Shown: positions 9,957 to 18,806 of the stretch, piece after piece | Layout of the letters: each line of letters starts with the position of its first letter | Numbering within the stretch: position 1 is the stretch's first letter | Origin: Chromatiales bacterium | GTDB taxonomy: Bacteria > Pseudomonadota > Gammaproteobacteria > Chromatiales > Chromatiaceae | DNA length: 49,169 nt | Reading direction: 5' to 3' | Assembly: GCA_028284585.1 (NCBI GenBank) | Contig: JANQRK010000028.1 | Coordinates: 1-49,169 of the forward strand | The notes under the pieces: model-generated | Databases searched by the model: none | Told to the model about the DNA's origin: nothing | What the model saw: only the letters and a program-made list of their open reading frames with translations | Program-made: the position numbers and the translations under genes

Positions 9957-10832
9957 ATGGCAGCCGACCCGACCCTGATCACGCTGGCGCCGTTGGCGGC
10001 TCTTCTGTTCGGCTTGGTAATCGGCAGCTTTCTCAACGTCGTCATCCTGCGCCTCCCGCGGCGCATGCAGGCCGAGTTGGACGAGGCCTGCGCCGAGCCG
10101 CATGAGGGCGAAACCGACCAGCTACCGAGCCGTTGGTTCGGGCTCGATTATCTAATCAGTCCACCCTCGACCTGCCCTCACTGCGAGCACAGGATACGTG
10201 CCTGGGAAAACATACCGGTATTAAGCTTCTTGCTGCTGCGCGGCCGTTGCAGTAGCTGCCGGGCCCCTATAGGACTGCGCTACCCAGTCGTAGAGGCCAC
10301 TACAGGCTTGCTAAGCCTGCTCGTGGTTAGCCATCTCGGGGCGACGCCGGCTGCTGTGGCCGCGCTGCTGCTGCTGTGGGGTTTGATCGCCCTGACGGTG
10401 ATCGACCTCGATGAGCAATTGCTGCCAGATCAATTGACCTTGCCGTTGGTCTGGCTCGGTCTCATAGTCAATATCAATGGCATGTTTACCGACCTGGAGT
10501 CGGCCGTAATCGGGGCCGCAGCGGGTTATCTCAGCCTGTGGTTCGTGTTTCAATTGTTCCGCCTGCTGACCGGGCGCGAGGGAATGGGCTATGGCGACTT
10601 CAAGCTGCTCGCCGTGTTCGGGGCCTTTCTCGGCTGGCAAATGCTGCCGCTAATTGTGCTCTTGTCATCGTTCATCGGCGCACTGGTTGGCGTTTCCCTG
10701 GTTGTCATGCGCGGCCGTGACCGCCAGGTTCCGATACCTTTCGGCCCTTATTTGGCGGCAGCAGGCTTTGTCGCCCTGCTGTGGGGCGACCGAATCAACA
10801 ACGCCTACCTGCAGTTCAGCGGTCTGGCCTGA
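9957..10832 (+). CDS. pilD: Prepilin peptidase / N-methyltransferase PilD
   Basis: PilD cleaves the leader of PilA-type prepilins after Gly and methylates the new N-terminal Phe. The 291-aa polytopic membrane protein has the cytoplasmic tetra-cysteine loop (CPHC at 73-76, CSSC at 98-101). Both catalytic aspartate motifs are visible: VIDLDEQLLPDQLTL and GYGDFKLLA. The substrates visible here are the two pilins at 5649 and 6203. Other pseudopilins encoded elsewhere are likely too. The stop is directly followed by the coaE start. Confidence 0.95.
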   Translation: MAADPTLITLAPLAALLFGLVIGSFLNVVILRLPRRMQAELDEACAEPHEGETDQLPSRWFGLDYLISPPSTCPHCEHRIRAWENIPVLSFLLLRGRCSSCRAPIGLRYPVVEATTGLLSLLVVSHLGATPAAVAALLLLWGLIALTVIDLDEQLLPDQLTLPLVWLGLIVNINGMFTDLESAVIGAAAGYLSLWFVFQLFRLLTGREGMGYGDFKLLAVFGAFLGWQMLPLIVLLSSFIGALVGVSLVVMRGRDRQVPIPFGPYLAAAGFVALLWGDRINNAYLQFSGLA

Positions 10833-10833
10833 T

Positions 10834-11430
10834 TTGCTCAAAGTCGGCCTGACCGGGGGAATCGGTAGCGGGAAGTCAATCGCTAGCGGCTTTTTCGCCG
10901 AGCTCGGCGCCAAGATCATCGATACTGATCAGCTAAGCCGGGAACTCGTCAAGCCCGGCCAACCGGCCCTGGCCGAGATCAAGACCACATTCGGTGAGCA
11001 GGTGCTGTCTGCTGACGGGCAGCTCGACCGCGACTACCTAAGAACACTCATCTACTCCGACGCCAACGCCCGCCAGCGGCTCGAGGCCATTCTGCACCCC
11101 AGGATCCAGGCCGAAATGCTGGCGCGCGCCGCGCAGTCGACCGCGCCCTACGTGATCTTCGTGATCCCGCTTCTTTTCGAGACCGGTCAACAGACGCTGG
11201 TCGACCGAGTGCTGCTGATCGATGCACCCGAGGCCCTGCAGCGCACTCGGGTAAGGACCCGTGACCAGCTGGACACCGCCACGATCAACCGCATTCTCAA
11301 CGCACAGGCCGATCGTGCAACCCGGTTGCGCGGCGCGGACGATGTGATCTGCAACGATAGCAACCTGGGCGAGCTTCAGACAGCCGTGCAGCAGCTGCAC
11401 CAAAAATACTGCGCACAAGCCGCAGAATAA
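10834..11430 (+). CDS. coaE: Dephospho-CoA kinase
   Basis: CoaE catalyses the last step of coenzyme A synthesis, phosphorylating the 3'-hydroxyl of dephospho-CoA. No ATG fits; the TTG at 10834, one base after the pilD stop, gives MLKVGLTGGIGSGKS with the P-loop at residues 8-15. The 198-aa length is normal. The in-frame ORF extends 60 codons back into pilD but that part is not CoaE-like. DTDQLSREL near residue 30 and the lid-type region are as expected. The pilD-coaE-zapD-yacG order is a known gammaproteobacterial arrangement. Confidence 0.93.
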   Translation: MLKVGLTGGIGSGKSIASGFFAELGAKIIDTDQLSRELVKPGQPALAEIKTTFGEQVLSADGQLDRDYLRTLIYSDANARQRLEAILHPRIQAEMLARAAQSTAPYVIFVIPLLFETGQQTLVDRVLLIDAPEALQRTRVRTRDQLDTATINRILNAQADRATRLRGADDVICNDSNLGELQTAVQQLHQKYCAQAAE

Positions 11431-11501
11431 GTGTCCGGCGCTTTACCGACCCGGTAAGCTATCCCAAGATATCCGTCGGATTTGCCCTCAAGGATCTTGC
11501 A

Positions 11502-12269
11502 TTGCCCGAAACAACGCTGTTTGAGCACCCATTGAACGAAAAGTGCCGGACTTGGCTGCGCCTGTCGCACCTGTTTGAGCAGCTCGAGTTTCATATGCCG
11601 CATACAGAAGAGTGGCATGCACGCGCAGCGATGACAGCCCTGTTGGATATCGCTGCCGTGTTGGCACGCGCCGATATCAAATCAGAATTGCTGAAAGAAT
11701 TCGATCGCTACCGGCAATCACTTTCCCGTATGGCCAATAGCCCTGGGGTAGATACCGATCGGCTACGACAGATCCTGGACAGTCTCACCGAGTCATGCGA
11801 GGGGATACGTGGCGTCAACGGCCAACTTGGCCAGGCCCTACGCGGCAACGAATTCCTGAACAGCATCGTGCAACGCAGCAGCATCGCTGGCGGCTCTTTC
11901 GACTTTGACCTTCCACAGTATCACTATTGGCTGCAGATGCCGCCCGAGGTGCGCGGGCCGCAGCTCGACGCTTGGCGCCGCGAAGTCAGGCCAGTGCAGA
12001 ATGCAGTAGAGCTCTTGCTTGCGTTGATCCGCAGTAGCGCGGTACCCAAACAGCAACGCGCCGCCAATGGCTTTTACCAAAAATCAGTACCTACTTCGCT
12101 AACCGCCCACTTGGTTCGCGTTGGGCTCCCCTGCAGCGATGGGATCTATGCGGAGATCAGCGGCGGCAAACATCGTTTTAGCATCCGCTTCATGGATTGC
12201 TCCGACTGGCAGCACCCCAGTCAAATCGACCGAGAGGTCGAATTCACCTTGAGCACCTGTTTGATGTGA
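11502..12269 (+). CDS. zapD: Cell division protein ZapD
   Basis: ZapD cross-links FtsZ filaments and supports Z-ring assembly. The product is 255 aa from a TTG at 11502 with an AAGGA ribosome site about 8 bases upstream. [20 protein letters not shown] at the N-terminus is the family signature, and the helical N-domain is followed by a beta-rich C-domain. It overlaps yacG by four bases. The unusual start codon is supported by alignment of the N-terminal signature rather than by an alternative ATG. Confidence 0.92.
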   Translation: MPETTLFEHPLNEKCRTWLRLSHLFEQLEFHMPHTEEWHARAAMTALLDIAAVLARADIKSELLKEFDRYRQSLSRMANSPGVDTDRLRQILDSLTESCEGIRGVNGQLGQALRGNEFLNSIVQRSSIAGGSFDFDLPQYHYWLQMPPEVRGPQLDAWRREVRPVQNAVELLLALIRSSAVPKQQRAANGFYQKSVPTSLTAHLVRVGLPCSDGIYAEISGGKHRFSIRFMDCSDWQHPSQIDREVEFTLSTCLM

Positions 12270-12454
12270 GCCGGCCGGTCTCGGAAGTCGCCTGCCCTAC
12301 CTGTGGCAAACTTGTTGTCTGGGACCCACAGCAGAGATGGCGTCCATTCTGTAGTGAGCGCTGCAAGCTTATCGACCTCGGAGAATGGTTCAACGAGGAA
12401 CGGCGCATACCAGGTGATCCCTTCACGCCCCAAGAACCCGACAGCGAAACCTAA
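12266..12454 (+). CDS. yacG: DNA gyrase inhibitor YacG, zinc-binding
   Basis: YacG is a small zinc protein that inhibits DNA gyrase in E. coli. The GTG at 12266 overlaps the zapD stop and gives 62 aa ([19 protein letters not shown]). It carries four zinc ligands, Cys10, Cys13, Cys29 and Cys33 (CPTC and CSERC), and an acidic tail. The longer in-frame ORF from 12197 runs inside zapD and is rejected. The coaE-zapD-yacG linkage strengthens the call. Confidence 0.9.
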   Translation: MSRPVSEVACPTCGKLVVWDPQQRWRPFCSERCKLIDLGEWFNEERRIPGDPFTPQEPDSET

Positions 12455-12502
12455 AACGCCCATTTGCGGCACTCAGCACACAATGTGAAGCCCCTCACAG
12501 TA

Positions 12503-12773
12503 CTAGGGCCTGTTCACACTAAGTGAGACGCAGCGTTGCTGCCCCAAAACACGCCAGGCAAGGCGCGAGGAGAGCGATTTAGTGAGTCTAAATGAACGAC
12601 GAGCAACGCCGCATGGCGTGTTTTGGGGCGCAACCCGAAGGGACGGGGCCGTTTCCCCGTCCAACGGCGTTGCTGCTCGCTCCTGTGCGGTGGGCACACC
12701 GCGCTCACAGCGCCTTGTTGGCCAGAAAAACGGCCGCCGTCGCTGCTTCTTACTTAGCGTGAACAGGCCCTAG
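12503..12773. mobile_element. MITE-like element with 21-bp terminal inverted repeats
   Basis: The outer ends (12503-12523 and 12753-12773) are inverted repeats with one mismatch, starting CTAGGGCCTGTTCAC. A possible CTAG target duplication sits at the very tips (12503-12506, 12770-12773). Inside is a perfect 16-bp inverted repeat (GCCCCAAAACACGCCA at 12541-12556, complement at 12614-12629), and a small GGACGGGG/CCCCGTCC hairpin to its right. Both strands hold open frames of about 60 codons that simply reflect the symmetry. No transposase is encoded, so it would be moved by a related element elsewhere. It separates rep from yacG. Confidence 0.8.
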
Positions 12774-12783
12774 GCCCCTCTCC

Positions 12784-14790
12784 ATGGACCAGCTCAATGC
12801 GCGACAACGCGAGGCGGTACGCTATCTCGATGGCCCCCTGCTGGTGCTAGCCGGCGCTGGTTCGGGCAAGACACGGGTGATCGCCGCAAAGATTGCCCAT
12901 TTGATCGAACAGGCCGGCTTGTTGCCTCGCCAAATCACCGCCGTCACCTTCACCAACAAAGCGGCGCGCGAGATGCAGACACGCGTGAGCGACTTGCTCG
13001 GTCGCGATGCAGTCCGTGGTCTGGCGATCTCAACCTTCCATACCTTGGGCCTGAACATACTACACCGCGAACTCGCGGCCGCCGGACTGCGCCGTGGCTT
13101 TAGCATTCTCGACGAACAAGACGTCGAGCAATTGCTCCGCGAGCTGACCAAGAAAAATGATGCCGATCGAGAAACCCTGCGTGATGCACGGCGCCGTATT
13201 TCGCAGTGGAAGAATGACCTCATCGATCCGAACCAGGCACTGAGCAACGCCGAAGACGATTTCGAGGCCTTCGAGGCCGCGCTCTACGGCGCCTATGTGC
13301 GCGCCCTGCGGGCCTACAATGCGGTCGACTTCGATGACTTGATCCTATTGCCGGTGCGTATGCTGGAAGCCGACGCGGCGCTGCGCGAGCGCTGGCAAAA
13401 TCGCATCCGCTACCTACTGGTGGACGAATATCAAGACACCAATAGCGCCCAGTACAGCATGGTGCGCTTATTGGTCGGCGCGCGTGCCGCCTTGACCGTG
13501 GTCGGCGACGACGATCAATCAATCTATGCCTGGCGCGGCGCCCAACCGGAAAACCTGGCAAGGTTGCAGGCCGACTTCGCCCATTTGCGAGTCATCAAAC
13601 TGGAGCAAAACTACCGATCCACCGGACGTATCTTGCACGCTGCGAATACCCTGATCGCGAACAATCCACACTTGTTCGAGAAACGCCTGTGGAGCCAACT
13701 AGGACCAGGCGAGGTGTTACGTGTCATCAACTGCCGCGATGAAGAGGACGAGGCCGAGCGGGTGGTTAGTGAGATCATTCGACAGCGCTTCGAAAAAGCA
13801 ACATCACTTGCCGATTTCGCCATCTTGTATCGCGGCAATCACCAGGCACGCCCTTTCGAGAAAGCGCTTCGAACGCAAGGCATTCCCTATTTTCTGAGTG
13901 GCGGTACCTCATTTTTTGCGCGCAGCGAGGTCAAGGATCTGATGGCCTACCTGCGGCTGCTTGTGAACCCCGAGGACGACAGTGCACTGCTGCGAATCGT
14001 CAATACACCGCGCCGCGAAATCGGCAGCAGCACCCTTGAGGCACTCGCAGCCTATGCGGCAGAGCGCGACTGCGGGCTGTTCGCCGCAATCGAGCAGTTC
14101 GGTCTGGAGGAACGCCTCAAGCCGCGCGCACTCAACCGATTACGCGAGTTCCACGGCTGGCTGCACGCCTTGCACCGCGCCGGTAATTCGCAGCCAGCGA
14201 CCGAGACCTTGAATCAGCTATTGCGCGACATCGATTATCGCGATTGGCTGGCGCAGACCAGCAGCAACGACAAGACGGCAGAGCGACGCTGGGCCAACGT
14301 CGAAGAACTACTTGGCTGGTTGGAACGCCTGCAACAAGACGACCGGCGAGGCGAGAGTCTAAGCCTGATGGTCAATCACCTGTCGTTGATGGACATCTTG
14401 GAACGCCAGGACGAGGAGACCGGCGACGACCGGGTCGCGCTGATGACCCTGCACGCGGCCAAGGGTCTCGAGTTCCCGCATGTCTTTCTGGTCGGCATGG
14501 AAGAAGAACTTTTGCCGCACCGCAGTAGCATCGAGCAAGAGGACGTAACCGAGGAACGGCGCCTGGCCTATGTCGGGCTAACCCGGGCGCAGCGCAGCTT
14601 GGTCATGACCTGTGCCGAACGGCGACGGCGCGGCGGCGAGACGGTGCGCTGTGATCCCAGCCGTTTTCTCGCAGAGATGCCAGACGACGATCTGCGTTGG
14701 GAGGGCCGCGGCGCACAGTTGTCGAATGAAGAGAAGCGCGCGCGTGGCAAGGCCCATCTGGCCAACCTGAAGACCTTACTAGAGGGTTGA
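12784..14790 (+). CDS. rep: ATP-dependent DNA helicase Rep
   Basis: Rep is a 3'-5' superfamily 1 helicase that helps replication forks pass protein blocks. The 668-aa length is typical of Rep (UvrD is longer). Walker A GAGSGKT lies at residues 24-30 (LLVLAGAGSGKTRVIAAKIA), motif II is LLVDEYQDTNSAQY, and motif III is VVGDDDQSIYAWRG. The C-terminal motifs include ALMTLHAAKGLEFPHVFLVG and RLAYVGLTRA. The ATG lies 11 bases past the MITE end, with no obvious Shine-Dalgarno sequence, so the element supplies the upstream region of this gene. Confidence 0.95.
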   Translation: MDQLNARQREAVRYLDGPLLVLAGAGSGKTRVIAAKIAHLIEQAGLLPRQITAVTFTNKAAREMQTRVSDLLGRDAVRGLAISTFHTLGLNILHRELAAAGLRRGFSILDEQDVEQLLRELTKKNDADRETLRDARRRISQWKNDLIDPNQALSNAEDDFEAFEAALYGAYVRALRAYNAVDFDDLILLPVRMLEADAALRERWQNRIRYLLVDEYQDTNSAQYSMVRLLVGARAALTVVGDDDQSIYAWRGAQPENLARLQADFAHLRVIKLEQNYRSTGRILHAANTLIANNPHLFEKRLWSQLGPGEVLRVINCRDEEDEAERVVSEIIRQRFEKATSLADFAILYRGNHQARPFEKALRTQGIPYFLSGGTSFFARSEVKDLMAYLRLLVNPEDDSALLRIVNTPRREIGSSTLEALAAYAAERDCGLFAAIEQFGLEERLKPRALNRLREFHGWLHALHRAGNSQPATETLNQLLRDIDYRDWLAQTSSNDKTAERRWANVEELLGWLERLQQDDRRGESLSLMVNHLSLMDILERQDEETGDDRVALMTLHAAKGLEFPHVFLVGMEEELLPHRSSIEQEDVTEERRLAYVGLTRAQRSLVMTCAERRRRGGETVRCDPSRFLAEMPDDDLRWEGRGAQLSNEEKRARGKAHLANLKTLLEG

Positions 14791-14795
14791 TGGTG

Positions 14796-14815
14796 CGGGG
14801 ACCCTAAGGTCCCCG
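14796..14815. terminator. Hairpin between convergent rep and cytochrome c genes
   Basis: CGGGGACC and GGTCCCCG form a perfect 8-bp stem with a CTAA loop, between two convergent genes. There is no T-tract on either strand, so terminator activity is inferred from position. Confidence 0.5.
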
Positions 14816-14844
14816 ACCTGAATTCGGGGACATACCCGACGACG

Positions 14845-15762
14845 CTACTTGGCTTCGCCCACCATGTAGGTAATCGCTGCCGCGACATCGACGTCTGGGA
14901 GATCCGACCGGCCTCCTTTGGGAGGCATAGCGCCCTTGCCATTGATCACACTACTCAATAAGGCGTTCATACCCTGGGCAACGCGCGGCTCCCAAGCAGC
15001 CTTGTCCCCCAGTTTAGGCGCACCTGCTACACCGACCATATGGCAAGCGAAGCAGACCGTATCGTAAATGTACTTGCCGTGCTCCACATCGACCGGCACC
15101 CCGGTCGCTTGTTGTGCGGCGGAACCGGCCGCAGCAGCGGCAGCGGGCGCAGACTCTGCGGACTCAGCAACGGCCTCTTCAGCGCCGGCCTCTGCAGCAC
15201 TGGCCTCTTCGGCAACTACCTCGGCCGACTCGACAACCTCTTCCGCCGGGGCTTCAGACGCCGCTGCCTCGGTGGCAGAGGCCGCTACGGCGGATTGTTC
15301 GGTAACGGCTTCGGCCGACTCAACGACAGCTGGCACTGCCAAGACGGCTTCCGCACTGGCTGAGTCATCTGAAGCATCCGCAGCAGGCGCCTCAGACTCA
15401 GCCGCCTCGGCGTCGGCGACTTCCGCTTCGCCACCCTCCGCAGGGACTTCGGCATCGGCCTCCGCCACCGGCTCCTCGTCGGATGAAGCGGACTCGTCGG
15501 CACCCTCTACTGCTGCCGGCTCAGCGGCCGCAGTCTCGGGTTCAGGTGGCGGCGGCGCAGGCGGCGCTGCGACATTGACTGTTCCTACCGGCCGAATCCG
15601 CTCCAAGACTGCATTGTGTAAGCGCGGGTCCTCACTACTTCCGGCCTCCGACGCCGCGGTGACCAGGTTGGCAGCCAACAGGACAAAGACGGTAAAGGCG
15701 ACAAGCGCCCCAAGTATCACGGAAAACTTGCGCACGAAGGTGGCATCGGTATGTGCAGACAC
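14845..15762 (-). CDS. Membrane-anchored cytochrome c (c5 family) with long Ala/Glu linker
   Basis: This is probably a periplasmic electron carrier tethered to the inner membrane. The GTG start at 15762 has a GAGGAG ribosome site. The 305-aa protein has one uncleaved membrane segment (residues 13-34). A roughly 150-residue linker (about 65-217) is made almost only of Ala, Glu, Ser, Val, Pro and Asp. A single small cytochrome domain follows: heme site CFACH (237-241) and the axial Met in GAMPPKGG (about 279). The C-terminal domain matches the short c5/cbb3-type fold. The linker is strikingly long and acidic. The gene is divergent from ccmA, the first gene of the heme-attachment operon. Confidence 0.85.
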   Translation of the reverse strand: MSAHTDATFVRKFSVILGALVAFTVFVLLAANLVTAASEAGSSEDPRLHNAVLERIRPVGTVNVAAPPAPPPPEPETAAAEPAAVEGADESASSDEEPVAEADAEVPAEGGEAEVADAEAAESEAPAADASDDSASAEAVLAVPAVVESAEAVTEQSAVAASATEAAASEAPAEEVVESAEVVAEEASAAEAGAEEAVAESAESAPAAAAAAGSAAQQATGVPVDVEHGKYIYDTVCFACHMVGVAGAPKLGDKAAWEPRVAQGMNALLSSVINGKGAMPPKGGRSDLPDVDVAAAITYMVGEAK

Positions 15763-15945
15763 GGTAGCGGCTCCTCAGGAATTCAACTCGTCCAACGGAC
15801 CCCAAATCGGATCCGAAAGCCGAAGGATTATACCGGCTCGAGTAGGCAGGGGATACTGCGATTCGGAAAACTCGCGGCCGGCGGCGTGCGAGGCGAGCAC
15901 AGCATTTGGTGTAAAGTGGCGTGCTTTCGGTACCCGGCCTCAGGT

Positions 15946-16596
15946 ATGCATAACGGCCACAGCGAGCCCAATCTGAAGATCGCTGGACTAAGTTGCGTTC
16001 GCGGGGACCGGGTGCTGTTCAGCGATCTCAGCTTCAGTCTTGCCACCGGCGAGCTGCTGCACCTGAAGGGTCGCAACGGGAGCGGCAAAACGACCCTGTT
16101 GCGCGCCCTGGCCGGATTGATGCTGCCCGAGAGCGGCGAAATCCTCTGGTGTGGTGAGGATATCCGCCGGATGCGTGAGGAATACTCGCGCCACCTGCTC
16201 TATCTAGGCCATCTAAACGGCATCAAAGGCGATCTCAGCGCGGTCGAAAACCTACGGGTGTCGGCGATCTTGAACGGGCACCGACTGAGTGAGTCGCGCG
16301 CCTGGGAAGTGCTTGGCGAAATTGGCCTGCAGGGGCACGAAGACCTGCCCAGCAAACACCTATCGCAGGGCCAGAAGCGACGCGTCGCCTTGGCGCGGCT
16401 ACTGATCAGCCCAGCCCGCATATGGATCCTCGACGAACCTTTTACCGCACTCGACGTTGCTGCCGTGGAGTTGCTTCAGGCGGTGATCAGCCGCCACATC
16501 GAGCACCAGGGCATCGCCATCGTCACCACCCACCAAGAGGTGGCGATACTCAGCGAGCACACGCGGACCCTCAGCCTGGGACACGACCATGCTTGA
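15946..16596 (+). CDS. ccmA: Heme exporter ATPase CcmA
   Basis: CcmA is the ATPase of the CcmABCD complex, which releases holo-CcmE during cytochrome c maturation. The ATG at 15946 gives 216 aa (MHNGHSEPNLKIAGLSCVRG). The in-frame extension to 15751 is antisense to the cytochrome gene and is rejected. Walker A is GRNGSGKT, the ABC signature is LSQGQKRRVALARLL, and Walker B is IWILDEPFTALD. It overlaps ccmB by 8 bases. It is the first gene of a nine-gene ccm operon. Confidence 0.95.
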   Translation: MHNGHSEPNLKIAGLSCVRGDRVLFSDLSFSLATGELLHLKGRNGSGKTTLLRALAGLMLPESGEILWCGEDIRRMREEYSRHLLYLGHLNGIKGDLSAVENLRVSAILNGHRLSESRAWEVLGEIGLQGHEDLPSKHLSQGQKRRVALARLLISPARIWILDEPFTALDVAAVELLQAVISRHIEHQGIAIVTTHQEVAILSEHTRTLSLGHDHA

Positions 16597-17257
16597 GTCC
16601 CTGTACTGGGTCATTCGACGTGATTTGACCATCGCGCTGCGGCGCCGCTCCGACATCTTCACCACGCTGATCTTCTTTATGATCGTAGTTAGCCTGTTCC
16701 CACTCGGGATCGGTCCGGAACCAGACACTCTGCGCCTGATCGCCCCCGGCGTTGTCTGGGTCGGGGCACTGCTCGCCTCGATGCTGGCGCTGGAACAGCT
16801 CTTCTCGGCCGATCACCGCGACGGCACACTCGAGCAGATGCTGTTGACCCCACAACCCCTGGCACCGCTGGTGATCGGCAAGGTGGTGGCGCACTGGCTG
16901 GTAAGCGGCCTACCACTCGTGCTCATCTCGCCACTCTTGGGCTTGCAGTACGACCTGCCCTGGGAAGGCCTGCGTGCATTGATAATCTCGCTACTGCTAG
17001 GCACCCCGACGCTCAGCCTGATCGGTGCGATCGGCGCCGCCCTGACACTCGGGCTGCGCTCTGGCGGTGTCCTGCTGGCATTGCTGGTCTTACCGCTTTA
17101 CGTCCCGGTCCTAATCTTCGGCGCCGGCGCGGTCGAGGCGACCCTGTCTGGGCTGGGAGGTGACGCGCACCTAAGGATGCTGGCAGCCATCCTGGTCGCC
17201 AGTCTAGTCCTGGCGCCGCTGGCGATCGCCGCCGCGCTGCGCGTCGCGACCGATTGA
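16589..17257 (+). CDS. ccmB: Heme exporter membrane protein CcmB
   Basis: CcmB is the membrane partner of CcmA. The 222-aa protein has about six hydrophobic helices and the family's N-terminal motif around RRDLTIALRRRSDIFTTLIF. LEQLFSADHRDGTLEQMLL near residue 70 is characteristic. It overlaps ccmA by 8 bases, and about 175 bases separate it from ccmC. Confidence 0.95.
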   Translation: MLESLYWVIRRDLTIALRRRSDIFTTLIFFMIVVSLFPLGIGPEPDTLRLIAPGVVWVGALLASMLALEQLFSADHRDGTLEQMLLTPQPLAPLVIGKVVAHWLVSGLPLVLISPLLGLQYDLPWEGLRALIISLLLGTPTLSLIGAIGAALTLGLRSGGVLLALLVLPLYVPVLIFGAGAVEATLSGLGGDAHLRMLAAILVASLVLAPLAIAAALRVATD

Positions 17258-17432
17258 AGCCGCGAATAACCCTGGCGCGCGAGCTTTTGCGCGCACCCAA
17301 CGAGTCCGGTACTCTCTGGCCGCCGCATGGCCGGAGTCGCCTGTTCTGCCCGGCGGATGCCATGGCGGCGGAGCGCATGCGATCGCGTTCGGCCCCCGGC
17401 AGTGGATGGTACGACTGGACAAGCGAGGCAAA

Positions 17433-18182
17433 ATGGCTTCCGGATTCGTCAATTGGTTCAAGTTTTCGTCGCCAGCGACCTTCTACCCGGTAGCGCGCAC
17501 GATCGGACGCAGCGCGGCGGTGATCGCGGTGATACTGATTGCGATTGGCCTCTACATGAGCTTCTTCGTCGCCCCCACCGACTACAAGCAGGGCGAGGGC
17601 TACCGAATCATTTTCGTGCATGTACCGGCGTCCTGGATGTCGATGTTTATCTACGTCGTGATGGCGATCTGGGCCGCCCTTGGGCTGATATTCAATACCC
17701 GACTGTCAGCCATGATGGCCCAATCACTGGCACCGACTGGGGCAATTTTTGCCTTCTTGTCGCTTTGGACCGGGTCGTTTTGGGGCAAACCCATGTGGGG
17801 TACCTGGTGGGTCTGGGATGCGCGCATCACCTCGGAACTTCTGCTGTTCTTTCTGTATCTTGGATATATGGCTCTACGTTCCGCGTTCGATGATCCAAGG
17901 CGCGGTGACCGCGCCAGTGCCATCTTGCTGCTGGTCGGTGTGGTGAACGTCCCCATCATCTACTACTCCGTACAGTGGTGGAACACGCTACACCAAGGCG
18001 CAACGATCAAACTGGGAGAAGAAAGCACGATGGATGACACCATGCTGATCGCAATGCTGATTATGACCCTGGGTTTTTGGGCCTACTCGATCGCCGTGGC
18101 GATGATGCGCCTGCGCAATGTAATCCTCGAGCGCGAGCGCTCGGCCGGCTGGGTCCGGCAAATGGCAGGCGAGGGCCTGTGA
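17433..18182 (+). CDS. ccmC: Heme exporter protein CcmC
   Basis: CcmC loads heme onto CcmE from the periplasmic side. The ATG at 17433 (MASGFVNWFKFSSPATFYP) has an AGCGAGG ribosome site and gives 249 aa, close to the usual length. An ATG nine codons earlier at 17406 is possible but has poorer spacing. The tryptophan-rich heme-handling motif WGTWWVWDARITSEL is intact, between flanking membrane segments that carry histidines (FVHVPASWMSMF upstream). Confidence 0.94.
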   Translation: MASGFVNWFKFSSPATFYPVARTIGRSAAVIAVILIAIGLYMSFFVAPTDYKQGEGYRIIFVHVPASWMSMFIYVVMAIWAALGLIFNTRLSAMMAQSLAPTGAIFAFLSLWTGSFWGKPMWGTWWVWDARITSELLLFFLYLGYMALRSAFDDPRRGDRASAILLLVGVVNVPIIYYSVQWWNTLHQGATIKLGEESTMDDTMLIAMLIMTLGFWAYSIAVAMMRLRNVILERERSAGWVRQMAGEGL

Positions 18183-18183
18183 G

Positions 18184-18351
18184 ATGGCAGAGTTCTTTCA
18201 CATGGGCGGCTATGCCCTATATGTCTGGGGCTCCTTCGGTGCCACCGCATTGTTGATGATCGCCGAGCCGCTGCTGTTGCGCAGCCGCTCGCGTCAGATC
18301 CGACAACGCATCATGCGCCTGGCGCGACTAGAGCAAGCGGCACAACAATGA
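18184..18351 (+). CDS. ccmD: Heme exporter protein CcmD
   Basis: This small single-span membrane protein stabilises the CcmABC-CcmE complex. I read it directly: an ATG one base after the ccmC stop gives 55 aa beginning MAEFFHMGGYALYVWGSFGA, then a hydrophobic segment and a basic Arg-rich tail, all CcmD features. Its TGA overlaps the ccmE ATG (ATGA). Confidence 0.92.
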   Translation: MAEFFHMGGYALYVWGSFGATALLMIAEPLLLRSRSRQIRQRIMRLARLEQAAQQ

Positions 18352-18806
18352 AAGCAAGACACAAACGCCTCGGGATCGTGATCGTCGGCCTGGCCGGTTT
18401 AGCGTTAGCCACCGCCCTCGTCCTCGAAGCACTCAAGGGCAATCTGTCGTATTTCTTTTCTCCGACCGAAGTGGTCGAGGGTAAGGCGCCTGTCGACCAT
18501 GTATTCCGTCTCGGCGGCCTGGTCGAGGCCGGCAGCGTGCGCCGCGAAGAGGGCGAACTCACGGTCAATTTCGTCGTGACCGACATGGCGCAGCGCGTAG
18601 AGGTGGCCTACGAAGGCATCCTGCCCGATCTGTTCGCCGAAGGTCAGGGCGTGATTGCCCAAGGCAAGATGGGGCCCGATACGGTATTCGTCGCCGAGGA
18701 GGTCCTGGCCAAGCACGACGAGACCTATATGCCACCCGAGGTCGCCGAAGCACTGGAAGCGGCCGGCAAGATGGACCAACCCCACCCTGGAGGTAAAGCG
18801 CTGTGA
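18348..18806 (+). CDS. ccmE: Cytochrome c maturation heme chaperone CcmE
   Basis: CcmE covalently carries heme to CcmF in the periplasm. The 152-aa protein has an N-terminal membrane anchor (residues 8-27) and an OB-fold beta barrel. The heme-binding motif LAKHDETY contains His123 and Tyr127, corresponding to the HxxxY type. It overlaps both ccmD and ccmF by four bases. Confidence 0.96.
   Translation: MKARHKRLGIVIVGLAGLALATALVLEALKGNLSYFFSPTEVVEGKAPVDHVFRLGGLVEAGSVRREEGELTVNFVVTDMAQRVEVAYEGILPDLFAEGQGVIAQGKMGPDTVFVAEEVLAKHDETYMPPEVAEALEAAGKMDQPHPGGKAL

Noticed and set aside
15068..15976. 302-codon plus-strand ORF opposite the cytochrome c gene
   Set aside because: It is Ala/Ser-rich only because it is antisense to the Ala/Glu linker; the minus strand has a heme motif, anchor and ribosome site.
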